A stretch of DNA of 64,000 nucleotides from Pisolithus tinctorius. Its lineage: Eukaryota > Basidiomycota > Agaricomycetes > Boletales > Pisolithaceae. The notes beneath the pieces were generated by a model that was given only the letters and a program-made list of their open reading frames with translations, was not told the origin of the DNA and did no database searches. Of this stretch, positions 43,745 through 54,289 are shown one piece after another. The DNA lies in NCBI GenBank assembly GCA_024663395.1, contig JANFAH010000010.1:1426001-1490000 (forward strand), in the 5' to 3' direction. Numbering within the stretch: the first letter of the stretch is position 1; each line of letters starts with the position of its first letter. The position numbers and the translations under genes were made by a program.

Positions 43745-45734
43745 CACATATGCTCCAACATCAAAATAGCCTCCCTGAACATGAAAGGTCACTTCCACAA
43801 AGGTGATGATAAATGGCTCCACATTAACCAGCAAATGAGAGATGACTGCCTGGCAATTCTAGCCCTACAGGAAACTCACCTAAATGCGACCCAAGCCGCC
43901 TCCCTCAATGATACCTTCACAGACATGCTACATGTCATAACCAGCATCAACCCTAACCACCCTGCTGCAAAAGGCATCGTGATCACCCTTAACAAATGCC
44001 TAGTGAAAATGTGTGAGGTGAAAACCCACGACATAATACCTGGAAGAGCACTGCTAATAACAATGCCCTGGTACCAACAGGAGGAACTGAATATCCTAAA
44101 CATGTATGCCCCAAATGACCCATCAGACAACCAACATTTCTGGGAAATGATCCATGACAAAATAATCAACCTACCTCAGCCAGATGTAATGCTAGGAGAC
44201 TTCAACATTGTAGAAGACTCAATAGACCAAATACCTGCCCACCTGGACCATGCCAATGCAGTGAGCACCCTCAGTGCCCTAAAGTCCCACCTCAACCCAC
44301 AGGATGGCTGGTGCCAAACAAATCCATCTGATCTAACATTCACATATGCCCAATCTGCCAGACAAGGCAGACATGTCTCTTATATCAACTGCATCTATGT
44401 ACTTGAGAGTATGATCCCCTTCTGCAAGGAATGGTCAATAGACCCCCCTGCCATCCATACTGACCATGAATGGTATCAGTTCGAGTATCAAAGCATAGCC
44501 TACCCTTTATAGGTAAGGGCCAATGGACCCTAAACCTGAATCTCCTGAAAGATAAAAATGTTTGCACAGAGATCAAGAAAGAGGTGATTAACTTTTCCCA
44601 CAAACTCAGCACTTGTGACCTGTCCACCCACTCTGCCTCAGAGAACCCTCAAGTGATCTTCAAGGCCTTTAAAGATAAAGCCATACAAATACTATGTAAC
44701 CATGCTCGCACCCTATTACCATCCATATCGAAAAAGATAACCAACCTACAGGAAAAGCTCCACTCCACCCTAAACAATGCAACCCTGTGCAATGCTACTA
44801 AACTCCAGGAATGTAGTGAACTCCAGGAGGACATAACCTGATTAAGATTGGTATGACATGCTAATATACAAGACCACACATTGCTCAGAGTGCATATAGA
44901 ATGCGAATCCCTGGTGAGTAAACTCTTGCCAAAGTCCAGAAAAGATGTCAAACCCAAAGACATTATCATTGAATTATGCAACCTATCATCGCCACCAGAC
45001 AACCCAAAGTACTGCACGAGGTCTGACAAGATGGCCTCAATAGCCAGATCCTTCTATGACGACCTTCAACAGGCTGACCTCCAGCCCCAAGATGAACATG
45101 TGCAGGTGATAGAGGAAGTCCTAGAGTACATCGAAGTTACCCTCCCACCAGATGAGGTCGAAACCCTTGACCAAAGTGTCTCCCAGACCAAAATAGAGAC
45201 CACACTACGACAACTACCATGTGGGAAAGCAGCCAGCCTAGATGGTCTACCATATGAATTCTGGAAATGGCTGGCAGCCCTCCCCCCATCAGATGATAAT
45301 GACACCCCTGGTGATGCAGCTGCCAAAACATTCTGCCTCTCTGAATGCCTGGCCCAGGTATTCAATGATATACAACACCACAGGGTCGATCCAACAACTG
45401 GGTTCTCTGAAGGATGGATATGCCCCCTCTACAAAAGGGAAGACAGGTGGGAAATCACCAACTACAGGCCCATAACACTACTTAATATGGACTACAAATT
45501 CTTCACAAAAATATTGGTAATACAACTGGCACATGCTGCCCCACTAGTCATCCACAAGAATCAGGCAGGATTCCTGCCAGGTTGTAGCATCACTGACCAA
45601 ATCTGCCTCACACAGATGATTCTACACTACACCGAAGCAATCGAGGAAAATGGTGCTATAATTGCTCTAGACCAAGAGAAAGCCTATGACAAAGTCATGC
45701 ATGACTACCTATGGAAAGTACTGGACAAATTTGG
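43745..45734 (+). pseudogene. LINE ORF2, endonuclease and RT N-terminal part
   Basis: An APE-type endonuclease begins NIKIASLNMKGH, then LALQETHL, NILNMYAPND and VMLGDFNIVED. The expected RIDRIY motif reads YINCIY (Asp to Asn). TDHE keeps the final His, followed by a frameshift at about 44467. In the new frame TGA codons occur at 44839 and 44854. RT blocks: AASLDGLPYEFWKWL, GWICPLYKREDRWEITNYRP, QAGFLPGCSITDQI and IIALDQEKAYDKVMHDYLWK. The frame is cut at 45734 by the gypsy element; target site TTGG at 45731-45734. Confidence 0.9.
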
Positions 45735-46762
45735 TGTAGGGAGTAGTATACTCCCTGAGGCCGAAATAGGGATGCCAACACCAAAATTCCGCCATTATTA
45801 TCCATGTCTGTCATCTTCAGAATTATTCCATCTGCCTCATGCATCTGCCTCATGCGCTGCCTCACCTGTCGAACCTTTGGAGCTCCCCTGTCCATCAATA
45901 ACACACACCAGTCATTGTCCTGAAGTTCTGTGTCAACATCAACCTGACATACATCTATCCAGAATTCTGCAGTCATGCCACTTCAACCCTTGCCTCACCA
46001 CGTAGCCAGGAAGCCATGCAGATCATCAGTAAAAACTCCAGTTACCCCTCTTGTTCCTTTCCTGTGAACCTTTCTCTGCAATGTGAGAACCCCTTTCTAC
46101 CTATGGCCTCTACCCTTCGCATTCCACTCTACAGTACAGTGTACACTTGTCCTGTCAGAAGATACCTGTCTTTCCTGTTGTCTTTCTCAGCTACTACCTT
46201 ACAGTTTGTTTTCACACATTGCTGTATGGCTTTGACATCTGACACATCGCCCCCTTTATTTTTCGGAGTTTTGCTTCACCTGCCCCACATTTCTCCGATC
46301 AGTACCTTACTATCCATGTACTATATAATTCCACCTCAGCGACGAAATGAGAATCATCTTTTTAGGGCCCACATTCTGTGTCTTGTGCAAGTCTAAAGAG
46401 TTCAAAGAGACTTTGCATCCTCTGTGTCTGCTGTGTATCTGTGTCTTTGCATCTACTGCATCTACTGTGTCTACTGTGTCTTTGTGTCCTTGTTCTGCTA
46501 GTATTCATTTTCCTCTCCCATGCACTTAATTCATCTCAGAGTTATGTCCTTGGTGCAAGATCATTGTCTGGAATTTCAAAAGCAAGTCTATCCCTACCTT
46601 CGACTCTGCAGAATTAAATTCTGTGACCCACATTCAACTCTTTGACCGACCCTACCATCACATTCTATGTCTCCTTCCTACTCAGCACCCCTTGGGTCGA
46701 GCCTAGGGATTTTCCCTACAGCTTTCCCCTAATCACATGCTACCTGGAGGTAGTGTCCCACA
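45735..46762 (+). repeat. 5' LTR (1028 bp)
   Basis: Contains a short CTGTGTCTACT microsatellite near 46455 and a TATATAATT box near 46322. Confidence 0.92.
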
Positions 46763-46768
46763 TCATTT

Positions 46769-46786
46769 TGGAGCCCACTGTGAGGG
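46769..46786 (+). promoter_or_regulatory. Primer-binding site of gypsy element
   Basis: TGGAGCCCACTGTGAGGG starts six bases after the LTR; same core as the sites at 18251-18262 and 19712. Confidence 0.75.
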
Positions 46787-46850
46787 GTCTGTAGATCTGG
46801 AAAGGAGATCCTTATGACCCACTCGTCAAAGAACTGAACTCGAAGAGCTC

Positions 46851-47831
46851 CTAGAGCCCTTCTGCAGACTATCTATTTCCTCATCAGAAATCTTAATTCC
46901 GGTAACTGATCCTAGAGATATTTCAGAGCCACACTCATCAGACTCAGATCTCGGGTTAGACGAGATCTTCTGGAGCCCAGAGTCCCCAGCGTTTTACCCA
47001 GCATTTCCAGGAGGTTTCAACTTTGATGAACCCTTCGATCCTCCCACAGAGCATCAAGAACTTTCGCCTCCCTCAGAACTAACCTCTTCTTCGCCCTTGT
47101 CATCTAGTAATTCTGAACTCGCTGCTGAACAACTCCTTATCCCTTTGCAATCGCTCACTTTAAATCCTGCTATCATTTCCCCCACCCAAGTTCCCACTCA
47201 GAATACCTCAGTCACCCCACTCTTAAATTCCACATCTGTTTGCATAATGTCTGGAGCTAGAGACATGCCACTCAGGGGCTCTAACAAAGCCCCAAAGTTT
47301 TCTGGTCATACTGAAGACATCACTTGCTACCTTGAAGACATTGAACAACTCTGCATTGAAGCTGGCCTTGACACCAGAAGAGATAAAATCCACTGGGTCA
47401 TCCATTACACTGATCACAACAAGGCAGAATTTTGGTCCACCTTAGACACTGCAACCAATGGCTTCAATGACTGGGATGCATTTTCCAAAGAACTCCTGAA
47501 CTACTATCCAGGTGCCTCAGTGCAAGATCATCATTATACCAAAGCTGACCTGGAAACCCTACTCTACCATCAAGTCCAGAAACCTATGGGATTGCTGGAA
47601 GATCTTGGTAAATACATCCAGGAATTCCAATGCATCCTGGGCCTTGTCCAGAAGAAGAAGCTCCCTGACGACTACATCAACGAGAAATTCCTTGAGGGGT
47701 TTCCCCCGAGGTTCCAGAATTCCTTGCTCATGTGATTGCAACTTTCAGACCTAGATCACAACATTGACAAACCTTGGGAGTTCAATCTGGTCTACAAGCA
47801 CACTAACTACCTGCTCAGTGGAGCAAAATGA
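46851..47831 (+). pseudogene. Gypsy Gag
   Basis: The open frame contains DLGLDEIFWSPESPAFYPAF, then a capsid region (APKFSGHTEDITCYLEDIEQ, YTDHNKAEFWSTLDTA, WDAFSKELLNYYPGA, YINEKFLEGFPPRFQNSLLM). TGA codons at 47733 and 47829 are in the same frame, and homology continues past both. The precise start is not clear. Gag-like sequence ends near 48026, where the foreign block begins. Confidence 0.82.
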
Positions 47832-48744
47832 AATCTCCCCCAGCCTGATTCTTTGGCTGTGTTTCCCCAGAACTCCACACCCCCTTTGTTGTCAACTGTC
47901 CCCACTATCTTAAAACATGAGTACGTCCAAGTCACCCAACAACCTACTGACATGTCACCCCCTCAGCAAGGTCAAGAGGCCCAATTCTGTTGCTCTTTTG
48001 ACCCATGGTGTTTCTTCCACTTCAGGTAACCATTTTTCATAAGCATTTAGGCTGAATAGTTTCTCCAAACCATCCAGCCTAATAGCCTCCCAGACCAAGG
48101 TCTGCCCAGGGACATCTGGTCATGTCCCAGGGCTATGCAGATTTTTAGGCCCTGGGACAGGTGGGATTTCCCACATAGCCATCCATTCAAATGCAATTAT
48201 TTGGGATGTCCCAAGACTGCCTTGGGTGGCAGGGGTCCCTACTCCTGAAAGTGCAGCTTATATTAGCATTGAAATAGCTGCAGAAATCCTAGCCCCCTTG
48301 CTCCTCTGACAGGTTTAATCCACAAAGTATCCTTTGACCTATACATCCCCTCCCATCCCACCATGCATAGTAGTATACAATAGTACTTTTCATGTACATC
48401 TTTGCAATGTTGATTCTGCTGTATTGGGACATCTCACTAGTTGCCAGGGGGATGACCCACCTGGGCCTCCACATTTGCCATGAAAATTGCAATAATAAAT
48501 TCAATCAATTTGTGTCTATACTTCAAGCAATTTGTACTGTATGGAGGAAGAAGTAAATGGTTTCTGAACACTTGTGTGACAAGCCAATATCTCAAAGTCC
48601 CCCACATAGAACATGGTGTTGGTCACCTTTGCAACACCATCTGCAGAGGGCAGAATGTCCCAGATGAGCCTCTGAGGTTGTCATGGGGCATTGTGCTGGT
48701 CTGCAAAGGTAACTTAGGAGGATGTGCCATCATAGCCCCCTGAG

Positions 48745-49200
48745 GCTGGGATGGGACATCCCACTGACTTTCATAAGGGGACTTGGGATGTCCCACAGCA
48801 GCCTATGAGGCTACTTTGGGACATCCCACCCTCCCCTTTGCCAACCAGTGGGATGTCCCACAATGGCCTCTAAGGCTACATTGGGACATCCCACTGTTCC
48901 CTCTGCTTGGCAGAGGGATGTCCCACAACAGCCTCTAAGGCTATGTTGGGATGTCCCACCCTCCCCTTTGGCAAGCAGTGGGATGTCCCACAACAGCCTC
49001 TAAGGCTATGTTGGGATGTCCCACCCTCCCCTTTGGCAAGCAGTGGGATGTCCCACAACAGCCTCTAAGCCTACATTGGGACATCCCACCCTCCCCTTTG
49101 ACAACCAGTGGGATGTCCCACAACAGCCTCTAAGGCTATATTGGGACATCCCACCCCCCCCTCTGGCAACCAGAGGGATGTCCCAAGGCAGCCTCTAAGG
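48745..49200. repeat. 65-bp minisatellite, block A (~7 units)
   Basis: The unit is TTGGGACATCCCACCCTCCC then CTTTGGCAAGCAG, TGGGATGTCCCACAACAGCC and TCTAAGGCTA. Each unit contains GGGACATCCC and GGGATGTCCC, which can pair with each other. Confidence 0.92.
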
Positions 49201-49253
49201 TGTTGAAGTAGTAATCTGCACTAATCCTACAAGCACCATAGAGAATCCAATGC

Positions 49254-49335
49254 AAGGTAGCTCCATGGTCAGAGCAGCTGCTTGACACTGAGAGGGCCCT
49301 GGCTCAATGCTAGCTCTGGTCACATTTTCATCAGG
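49254..49335 (+). repeat. tRNA-derived SINE head 1
   Basis: GGTAGCTCCATGGTCAGAGC resembles a pol III A box and GGCTCAATGCTAG a B box, about 45 bases apart. The segment is followed by CTGGTCACATTTTCATCAGG. It does not fold into an intact tRNA. Confidence 0.6.
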
Positions 49336-49670
49336 TTAGGAGCTGCAGCTGGAACCCATGCATGCTCAGTACAATGGGTCATGCAGCATCCTTAGTAAGT
49401 CCAGATCATGTGAGTTACATGGACACAAGGTGACTGATAGTAGGCCTCCTGGAAACACAGCAGTAAATCCTGATCCATCACATGACACAAGGTCAAAAGG
49501 CAATCAGACCATTTGCATGACCCTAGGGGGTGTGCACTGTTTTTGCACTGCAAAAGTGGCCAGATGAAGGGACCACATTGGAGATGGTGCATTCTGTGCA
49601 TTAACTTCATGGAGATTTGTTCCCACAGTGCTAGTCTAAGCCCCCAAGCTACTGACACTAGTACCCAGAC

Positions 49671-49752
49671 CATATGGCTCAGTGGTTGCAGCACCTGGTA
49701 AACACCTGGGAGGTCACTGGTTCAATCTTAGGACTGGTCACATTTTCCTCAT
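49671..49752 (+). repeat. tRNA-derived SINE head 2
   Basis: TATGGCTCAGTGGTTGCAG (A box) and GGTTCAATCTTAG (B box, one or two changes from consensus), followed by CTGGTCACATTTTCCTC, the same suffix as head 1. Confidence 0.65.
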
Positions 49753-49756
49753 AAGG

Positions 49757-50397
49757 CTACTTTGGGACATCCCTCCCCCCCCTCTGGCAAGCAGTGGGAT
49801 GTCCCACAACAGCCTCTAAAGCTACATTGGGACATCCCTCCCCCCCTCTGGCAAGCAGTGGGATGTCCCATGACAGCCTCTAAAGCTACATTGGGACATC
49901 CCTCCCCCCCTCTGGCAAGCAGTGGGATGTCCCATGACAGCCTCTAAGGCTACATTGGGACATCCCTCCCCCCCCTCTGGCAAGCAGTGGGATGTCCCAC
50001 AACAGCCTCTAAGGCTACATTGGGACATCCCTCCCCCCCTCTGGCAAGCAGTGGGATGTCCCACAACAGCCTCTAAGGCTACATTGGGACATCCCACCCT
50101 CCCCTTTGCCAACCAGTGGGATGTCCCACAACAGCCTCTAAGGCTACATTGGGACATCCCTCCCCCCCTCTGGCAAGCAGTGGGATGTCCCACAACAGCC
50201 TCTAAGGCTACATTGGGACATCCCACCCTCCCCTTTGCCAACCAGTGGGATGTCCCACAACAGCCTCTAAGGCTACATTGGGACATCCCTCCCCCCCTCT
50301 GGCAAGCAGTGGGATGTCCCACAACAGCCTCTAAGGCTACATTGGGACATCCCACCCTCCCCTTTGCCAACCAGTGGGATGTCCCACAACAGCCTCT
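49757..50397. repeat. 65-bp minisatellite, block B (~10 units)
   Basis: Same unit as block A. The later units alternate between two variants (TCCCCCCCTCTGGCAAGCAG and ACCCTCCCCTTTGCCAACC), giving a 130-bp higher-order repeat. The minus-strand frame 50406-49822 is a by-product of three 65-bp units making 195 bp. Confidence 0.92.
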
Positions 50398-50812
50398 ACA
50401 TAACACAAGGCCAAAATGCTATCAGATCATTTGCATGACCATAGGAGGCATGCACCCTTGTTGCACTCCAAAAATTCCCAGATTGAAGGACCATGTTGGA
50501 AATGGTGTATTCCATGCACTGCACTCCACATAGTCTTGTTCCCACATCACTGGTTTATGCCCCATGCTAGTGGAGAATCTCCAAGCAGGTATAGGGAATC
50601 TCCATCTAACTGTGGAGAAGTGACATTTAGCATAAACAATTGTGTTTTTCCAAGTATTTTGTGTTTTTCTCATGCAAAATTCCACTTTCTGATAAGATAA
50701 GCATATGGTCATGATTGTACAATCAGGGGCTACAACTTTTATTATGATGACCTCACTCCATTTACACTTCCTGGGGTGGTAATGCAGTACCAGTACTGGC
50801 TATAGTAGTTAT

Positions 50813-51356
50813 TAGCGTTGTGTAGTGTAGGCTATGCTACACTTTGGTAGTGCGCATTTTTGACTACCATTGACTACAAAAAGTGTAGCATTGAGTGGTA
50901 GTGGTCAAGTCACATGACAAAGGATCACATGATGCAAGGTCATGTGCAGCGATCACGTGACCTATTATGTAATGGTCACGTGCCCCGGTGTGGTCTGAAA
51001 TGTGACGCTACCCTGATCACGTGACTGTCACTGCCCATGGTCCCGTGACCTGGGATCACGTGACAATCACGTGACCGAACAACCATCATGCTCCGAGACA
51101 CTCTGTCACGTGATCCCAGGTCACGGGACCATGGGCAGTGACAGTCACGTGATCAGGGTAGCGTCGCATTTCAGACCACACCGGGGCACGTGACCATTAC
51201 ATAATAGGTCACGTGATCGCTGCACATGACCTTGCATCATGTGATCCTTTGTCATGTGACTTGACCACTACCACTCAATGCTACACTTTTTGTAGTCAAT
51301 GGTAGTCAAAAATGCGCACTACCAAAGTGTAGCATAGCCTACACTACACAACGCTA
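50813..51356. mobile_element. 544-bp near-perfect palindrome (foldback element)
   Basis: Arms 50813-51065 and 51104-51356 are each 253 bp, with a 38-bp centre. By reading one against the other I find essentially one mismatch, GTGACGCTACC versus GCGACGCTACC, a CG/TG change. Tips are TAGCGTTGTG and CACAACGCTA. The arms carry many CACGTGA/TCACGTG motifs. A terminal TA on each side could be a target duplication. Confidence 0.92.
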
Positions 51357-51379
51357 GCCAACGCACCCTGGCATGAGCT

Positions 51380-51591
51380 TACACACAAGTAGAAGAATTG
51401 AAACATAATATCAAGAAGAAGAAGGCCACTCGTTTTGACAGTGTAGAAATTCCAGCCCACCATCAGTGAAACCCCACGACAAGTCCAGCACCTGCTAATG
51501 CATCATCTGCCCCCAGGCCAGTTGTTAATTCCATTCCAAACGATCCTGTCCATGTTACAGAGAACCCAACTGTTAGTAAAACTCTGGCTGT
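51380..51591 (+). pseudogene. Gypsy gag-pol linker fragment
   Basis: Reads ELKHNIKKKKATRFDSVEIP, AHHQ, TGA, NPTTSPAPANASSAPRP and VTENPTVSKTLAV up to the LTR. KKATRFDSVEIP is the usual linker motif upstream of the protease in this gypsy clade. Confidence 0.65.
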
Positions 51592-53450
51592 TGTGAGTCA
51601 AAGTGTGGAAAGGTGGTGAAAACCAACCAAAACCAACACAAAAGACAAATAAGAGCGAGTGGTGGTTTGCCTCTGTGGAACCTGGAGTGCAGAAACCTAA
51701 GAGGGGGAAACTTCAATGGGAGGGTGCTCCTAGCACAAGTCGACAACAAGTTACACAGGAGAAGACAAGCAGGTGATGATTGGATGGGGGATGCTGAACG
51801 GAGTGAAGGTGTTCAGCCGAAAGGACTTCTGGAATGATAGACTTTGATACAACGTGCTCCTGGCGCAAGTCATTGATGAGTTATGCAGGAGTGGATGGAT
51901 GACTAAGCAGGGCTTGCTGACTAAGTGGGGATAAAGCTTCAGATGAATGATGGAGGTAGATAGACCCCTTTGTAGAGCCTCAACTACCAATGATATGAAT
52001 GATGACAGATAGACTCTTCCAAATGAGCCTCAACTGTCGACAATGAGATAGGCACTGAACTGACTGCTGAGTGACTTCTGGACTGCTTCTGAATTGATTC
52101 TCTGTAGCTAAGTACATGGGGGTTTATATACTGAGGGGGGAGCACAGCTTGTGACAAACAAGGCACAAACACTTGGTAAGTAATGAGTAAGGACTGAGTA
52201 ATCATGATGAGTAAGTGAGAAATAAAAAGTAAACAAGCAAAGAAGATTGGTAAGTATTGGCAATGAACAAGTCAGGGATAGTCAAAATATCACAAAATGA
52301 GTCAAATAGAATCAGAAACTGAGTAAGTGCACTGATATCACATTAGGGGGTGGTGATGCAAGTTAGATCTCGGCGGAGACATCTCTAGACCCAAAGATGG
52401 CATGACAGATGGATGGTGTTTCCAGATAGGGAAGTATTAATTCCAGAATTGAAGGGCATGAGTCAGGCATCAAAGGGGGCTAGGGCGTTGGGGGTCTGTG
52501 GGGCAATGAGAGCATATGCGATCGCGTCTCCCACCCTTCCATCCTCTCAGCGAAGTTAACAAAAACTTCATGGATGGGGCTCTGATGGAGGAGGAGGAGA
52601 AGGGGGGACGTCTTCTGCTGGATCTTGCAGTAAGAAGGCAAGATGCATGTCATACTCGTCATGAATGCAATCAGGGAGGCTGGAGGACAGTAGATTATAC
52701 TGCAGCTGTCGCAATGCGGGAAGAATGACGGATGAGACTGGAATAAAGACAGTGCAGGGAGCAGGGAGGGACAATCCATATGCTTCATCAACCGGGGAGA
52801 CTGAAATGACCACATAAGACCTTTCTAGCTGAGTGACAGACCTGAGGCGACCAAAGAACATCCTTCTGGAAGTCATACTGACAAGGAGAACATGCTGACC
52901 AAGCTGCATGGGACAAGACAGGGCTGACAATGACGGGATGAACCAGGGGGCTTCAGGATGGAAGCTGGTGGGAATGCCTGGCAGATATATGTAGCCACTG
53001 TCTCTGGCAAATGAGACAAGCGAGACAACCGATGAAGAGGTGGCCATGATTGATGGACTTAGCAAAATGAGCATCTGATGGGTGGAGTGCTGTAGAAACA
53101 TGCAGGGTGCAAGGATCCTCTCCAAATTTGGAAGGAAGAATCGTGGGGCTGAGCACTTTAAGCAAGTGTGGGAACGGAGTCGATATCTTTGGAAATGGTG
53201 GAGATACGATGAAAACTGGAATGCCATACACGGGTGCTAAAAACCTTTAATGTGTGCTTAACTCACTTCCTCTTTTCTCTTTAGCACTGACGACTCATTC
53301 TTGTGCGAAGGATGACTGTTAATGTCTGACAGTCTTTCTACACATGAGGCCTTTAGTCTTCATCTGCATGCTTGGGCATTGTGCGCAACTTGTCAACAAG
53401 TTAGGCAGAGTCAGCTGTAACCATGTCCACAACACCTTTGGTGTGTGACA
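51592..53450. mobile_element. Solo LTR, 1859 bp, family B (TSD CTGT/CCAT)
   Basis: Close copy of 38993-40827 with the same termini. The flanks CTGT (51588-51591) and CCAT (53451-53454) look unlike, but both derive from CCGT by CG to TG and CG to CA. Joining the flanks through CCGT gives KTLAVSNPTDPRK in frame. A minus-strand frame of 219 aa (53227-52568) lies inside; no domain is recognised. Confidence 0.8.
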
Positions 53451-53454
53451 CCAT

Positions 53455-54128
53455 CTCTAATCCCACAGATCCCAGGAAATCTAAGCCTACAACAATTCCT
53501 GCACCCCAATTTCGATACCAGAGCAGTTTCAATGAAGTGGCTGCTACTAGATGTCTTGTAAACCAAGTCTTAGAAGCGAAGATGGAAATCTCTACCAAAG
53601 ACCTCCTTGCTGTCAGCCCGGATAACGATTGGGAGCCTGGAAACAGCGTCAGAAGCTGTGGTGTCACCTACCTGGGCATCCTATGAACAATTCTGGGTCA
53701 GAGACATCGAAGGGAAGTGTGTAGGCCTCACTACTGGCCCCTTATGCGCTGTCAATGGCATCCTAATGGACAAACTCCATGTCAAATGCATTCTGGACAG
53801 TGGTTGTCAGGTGGTAGCCTTGCATCATGAACTATGGGAGGCCTTAGGGGGTCCTCTTCGTTCTGACATGAGCATGACTCTTGAAGCCACTAACCAATCC
53901 AAAGAAAGTACTCTAGGTGTCATAGAGAATGTGTCCTTGCACATAGGGAATATTGAAGTGCACCTCCAAATTCAGGACATTGATCATGCTCCATTTGATC
54001 TACTTCTCAGGTGACCCTTCTTCTGTCTGCTCACCATCATCCTACAAGATTTCCCTGATGGAGAACAGTCCCTAGAGATTCATGACCCTAACATGGGAAG
54101 ACAGGTATTAATTCTGACATGCCCTTGA
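53455..54128 (+). pseudogene. Gypsy protease region
   Basis: TIPAPQFRYQSSFNEV and EISTKDLLAVSPD precede a retropepsin-like domain: CILDSGCQVVALHHELWEAL and HIGNIEVHLQIQDI, ending FDLLLR. TGA codons at 54012 and 54126 interrupt it, and a frame change occurs between 53640 and 53690. A TAG at 54234 lies in the unclear linker that follows. Confidence 0.8.
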
Positions 54129-54289
54129 AACAGACTACAGCCTCTTCCATGGTTCGTAAATTCCAATGACAAAGAAGACTACTTCACATGCAAGGAGATG
54201 TGTCACCACATGAAACAACCTGAGCAGGGTTTTTAGTGTCAGTCGATGACTCATTTAGATTGTGAGGAGGCCATGATAACATTTTCTCC

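Larger units (their letters stand above)
49482..50570. repeat. Repeated SINE-body segment flanking minisatellite B
   Basis: A ~170-bp segment (ACACAAGGTCAAAAGGCAAT..., ATTTGCATGACCCTAGG..., TTGTTCCCACA) at 49482-49655 recurs at 50400-50565 in the same orientation, with about 15-20% differences. Minisatellite block B lies between the copies. Confidence 0.75.
48030..51360. other. Composite foreign block inside gypsy: hairpins, minisatellites, SINE pieces, palindrome
   Basis: Separates gag from the gag-pol linker that resumes near 51380 (KKKKATRFDSVEIPAHHQ). It contains a GCCCAGGGACAT / ATGTCCCAGGGC hairpin near 48105, two 65-bp minisatellite blocks, two tRNA-derived heads, and the 544-bp palindrome. 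No coding gene is recognised. Confidence 0.7.

Noticed and set aside
49254..49752. Functional tRNA genes
   Set aside because: A/B-box-like motifs exist but acceptor and anticodon stems do not form a proper cloverleaf; better read as SINE heads.
48745..50397. CRISPR-like array
   Set aside because: Units are contiguous 65-bp tandem repeats with no unique spacers, in a eukaryotic transposon-rich context.
49822..50533. Long open frames of about 200 residues on both strands
   Set aside because: They lie wholly in the 65-bp minisatellite; three units equal 195 bp, so frames repeat without stops. No protein signal.
52568..53227. 219-residue minus-strand frame inside the family-B LTR as a gene
   Set aside because: No recognisable domain; the sister copy at 38993-40827 has it broken into shorter frames, so it is probably chance or an old remnant.
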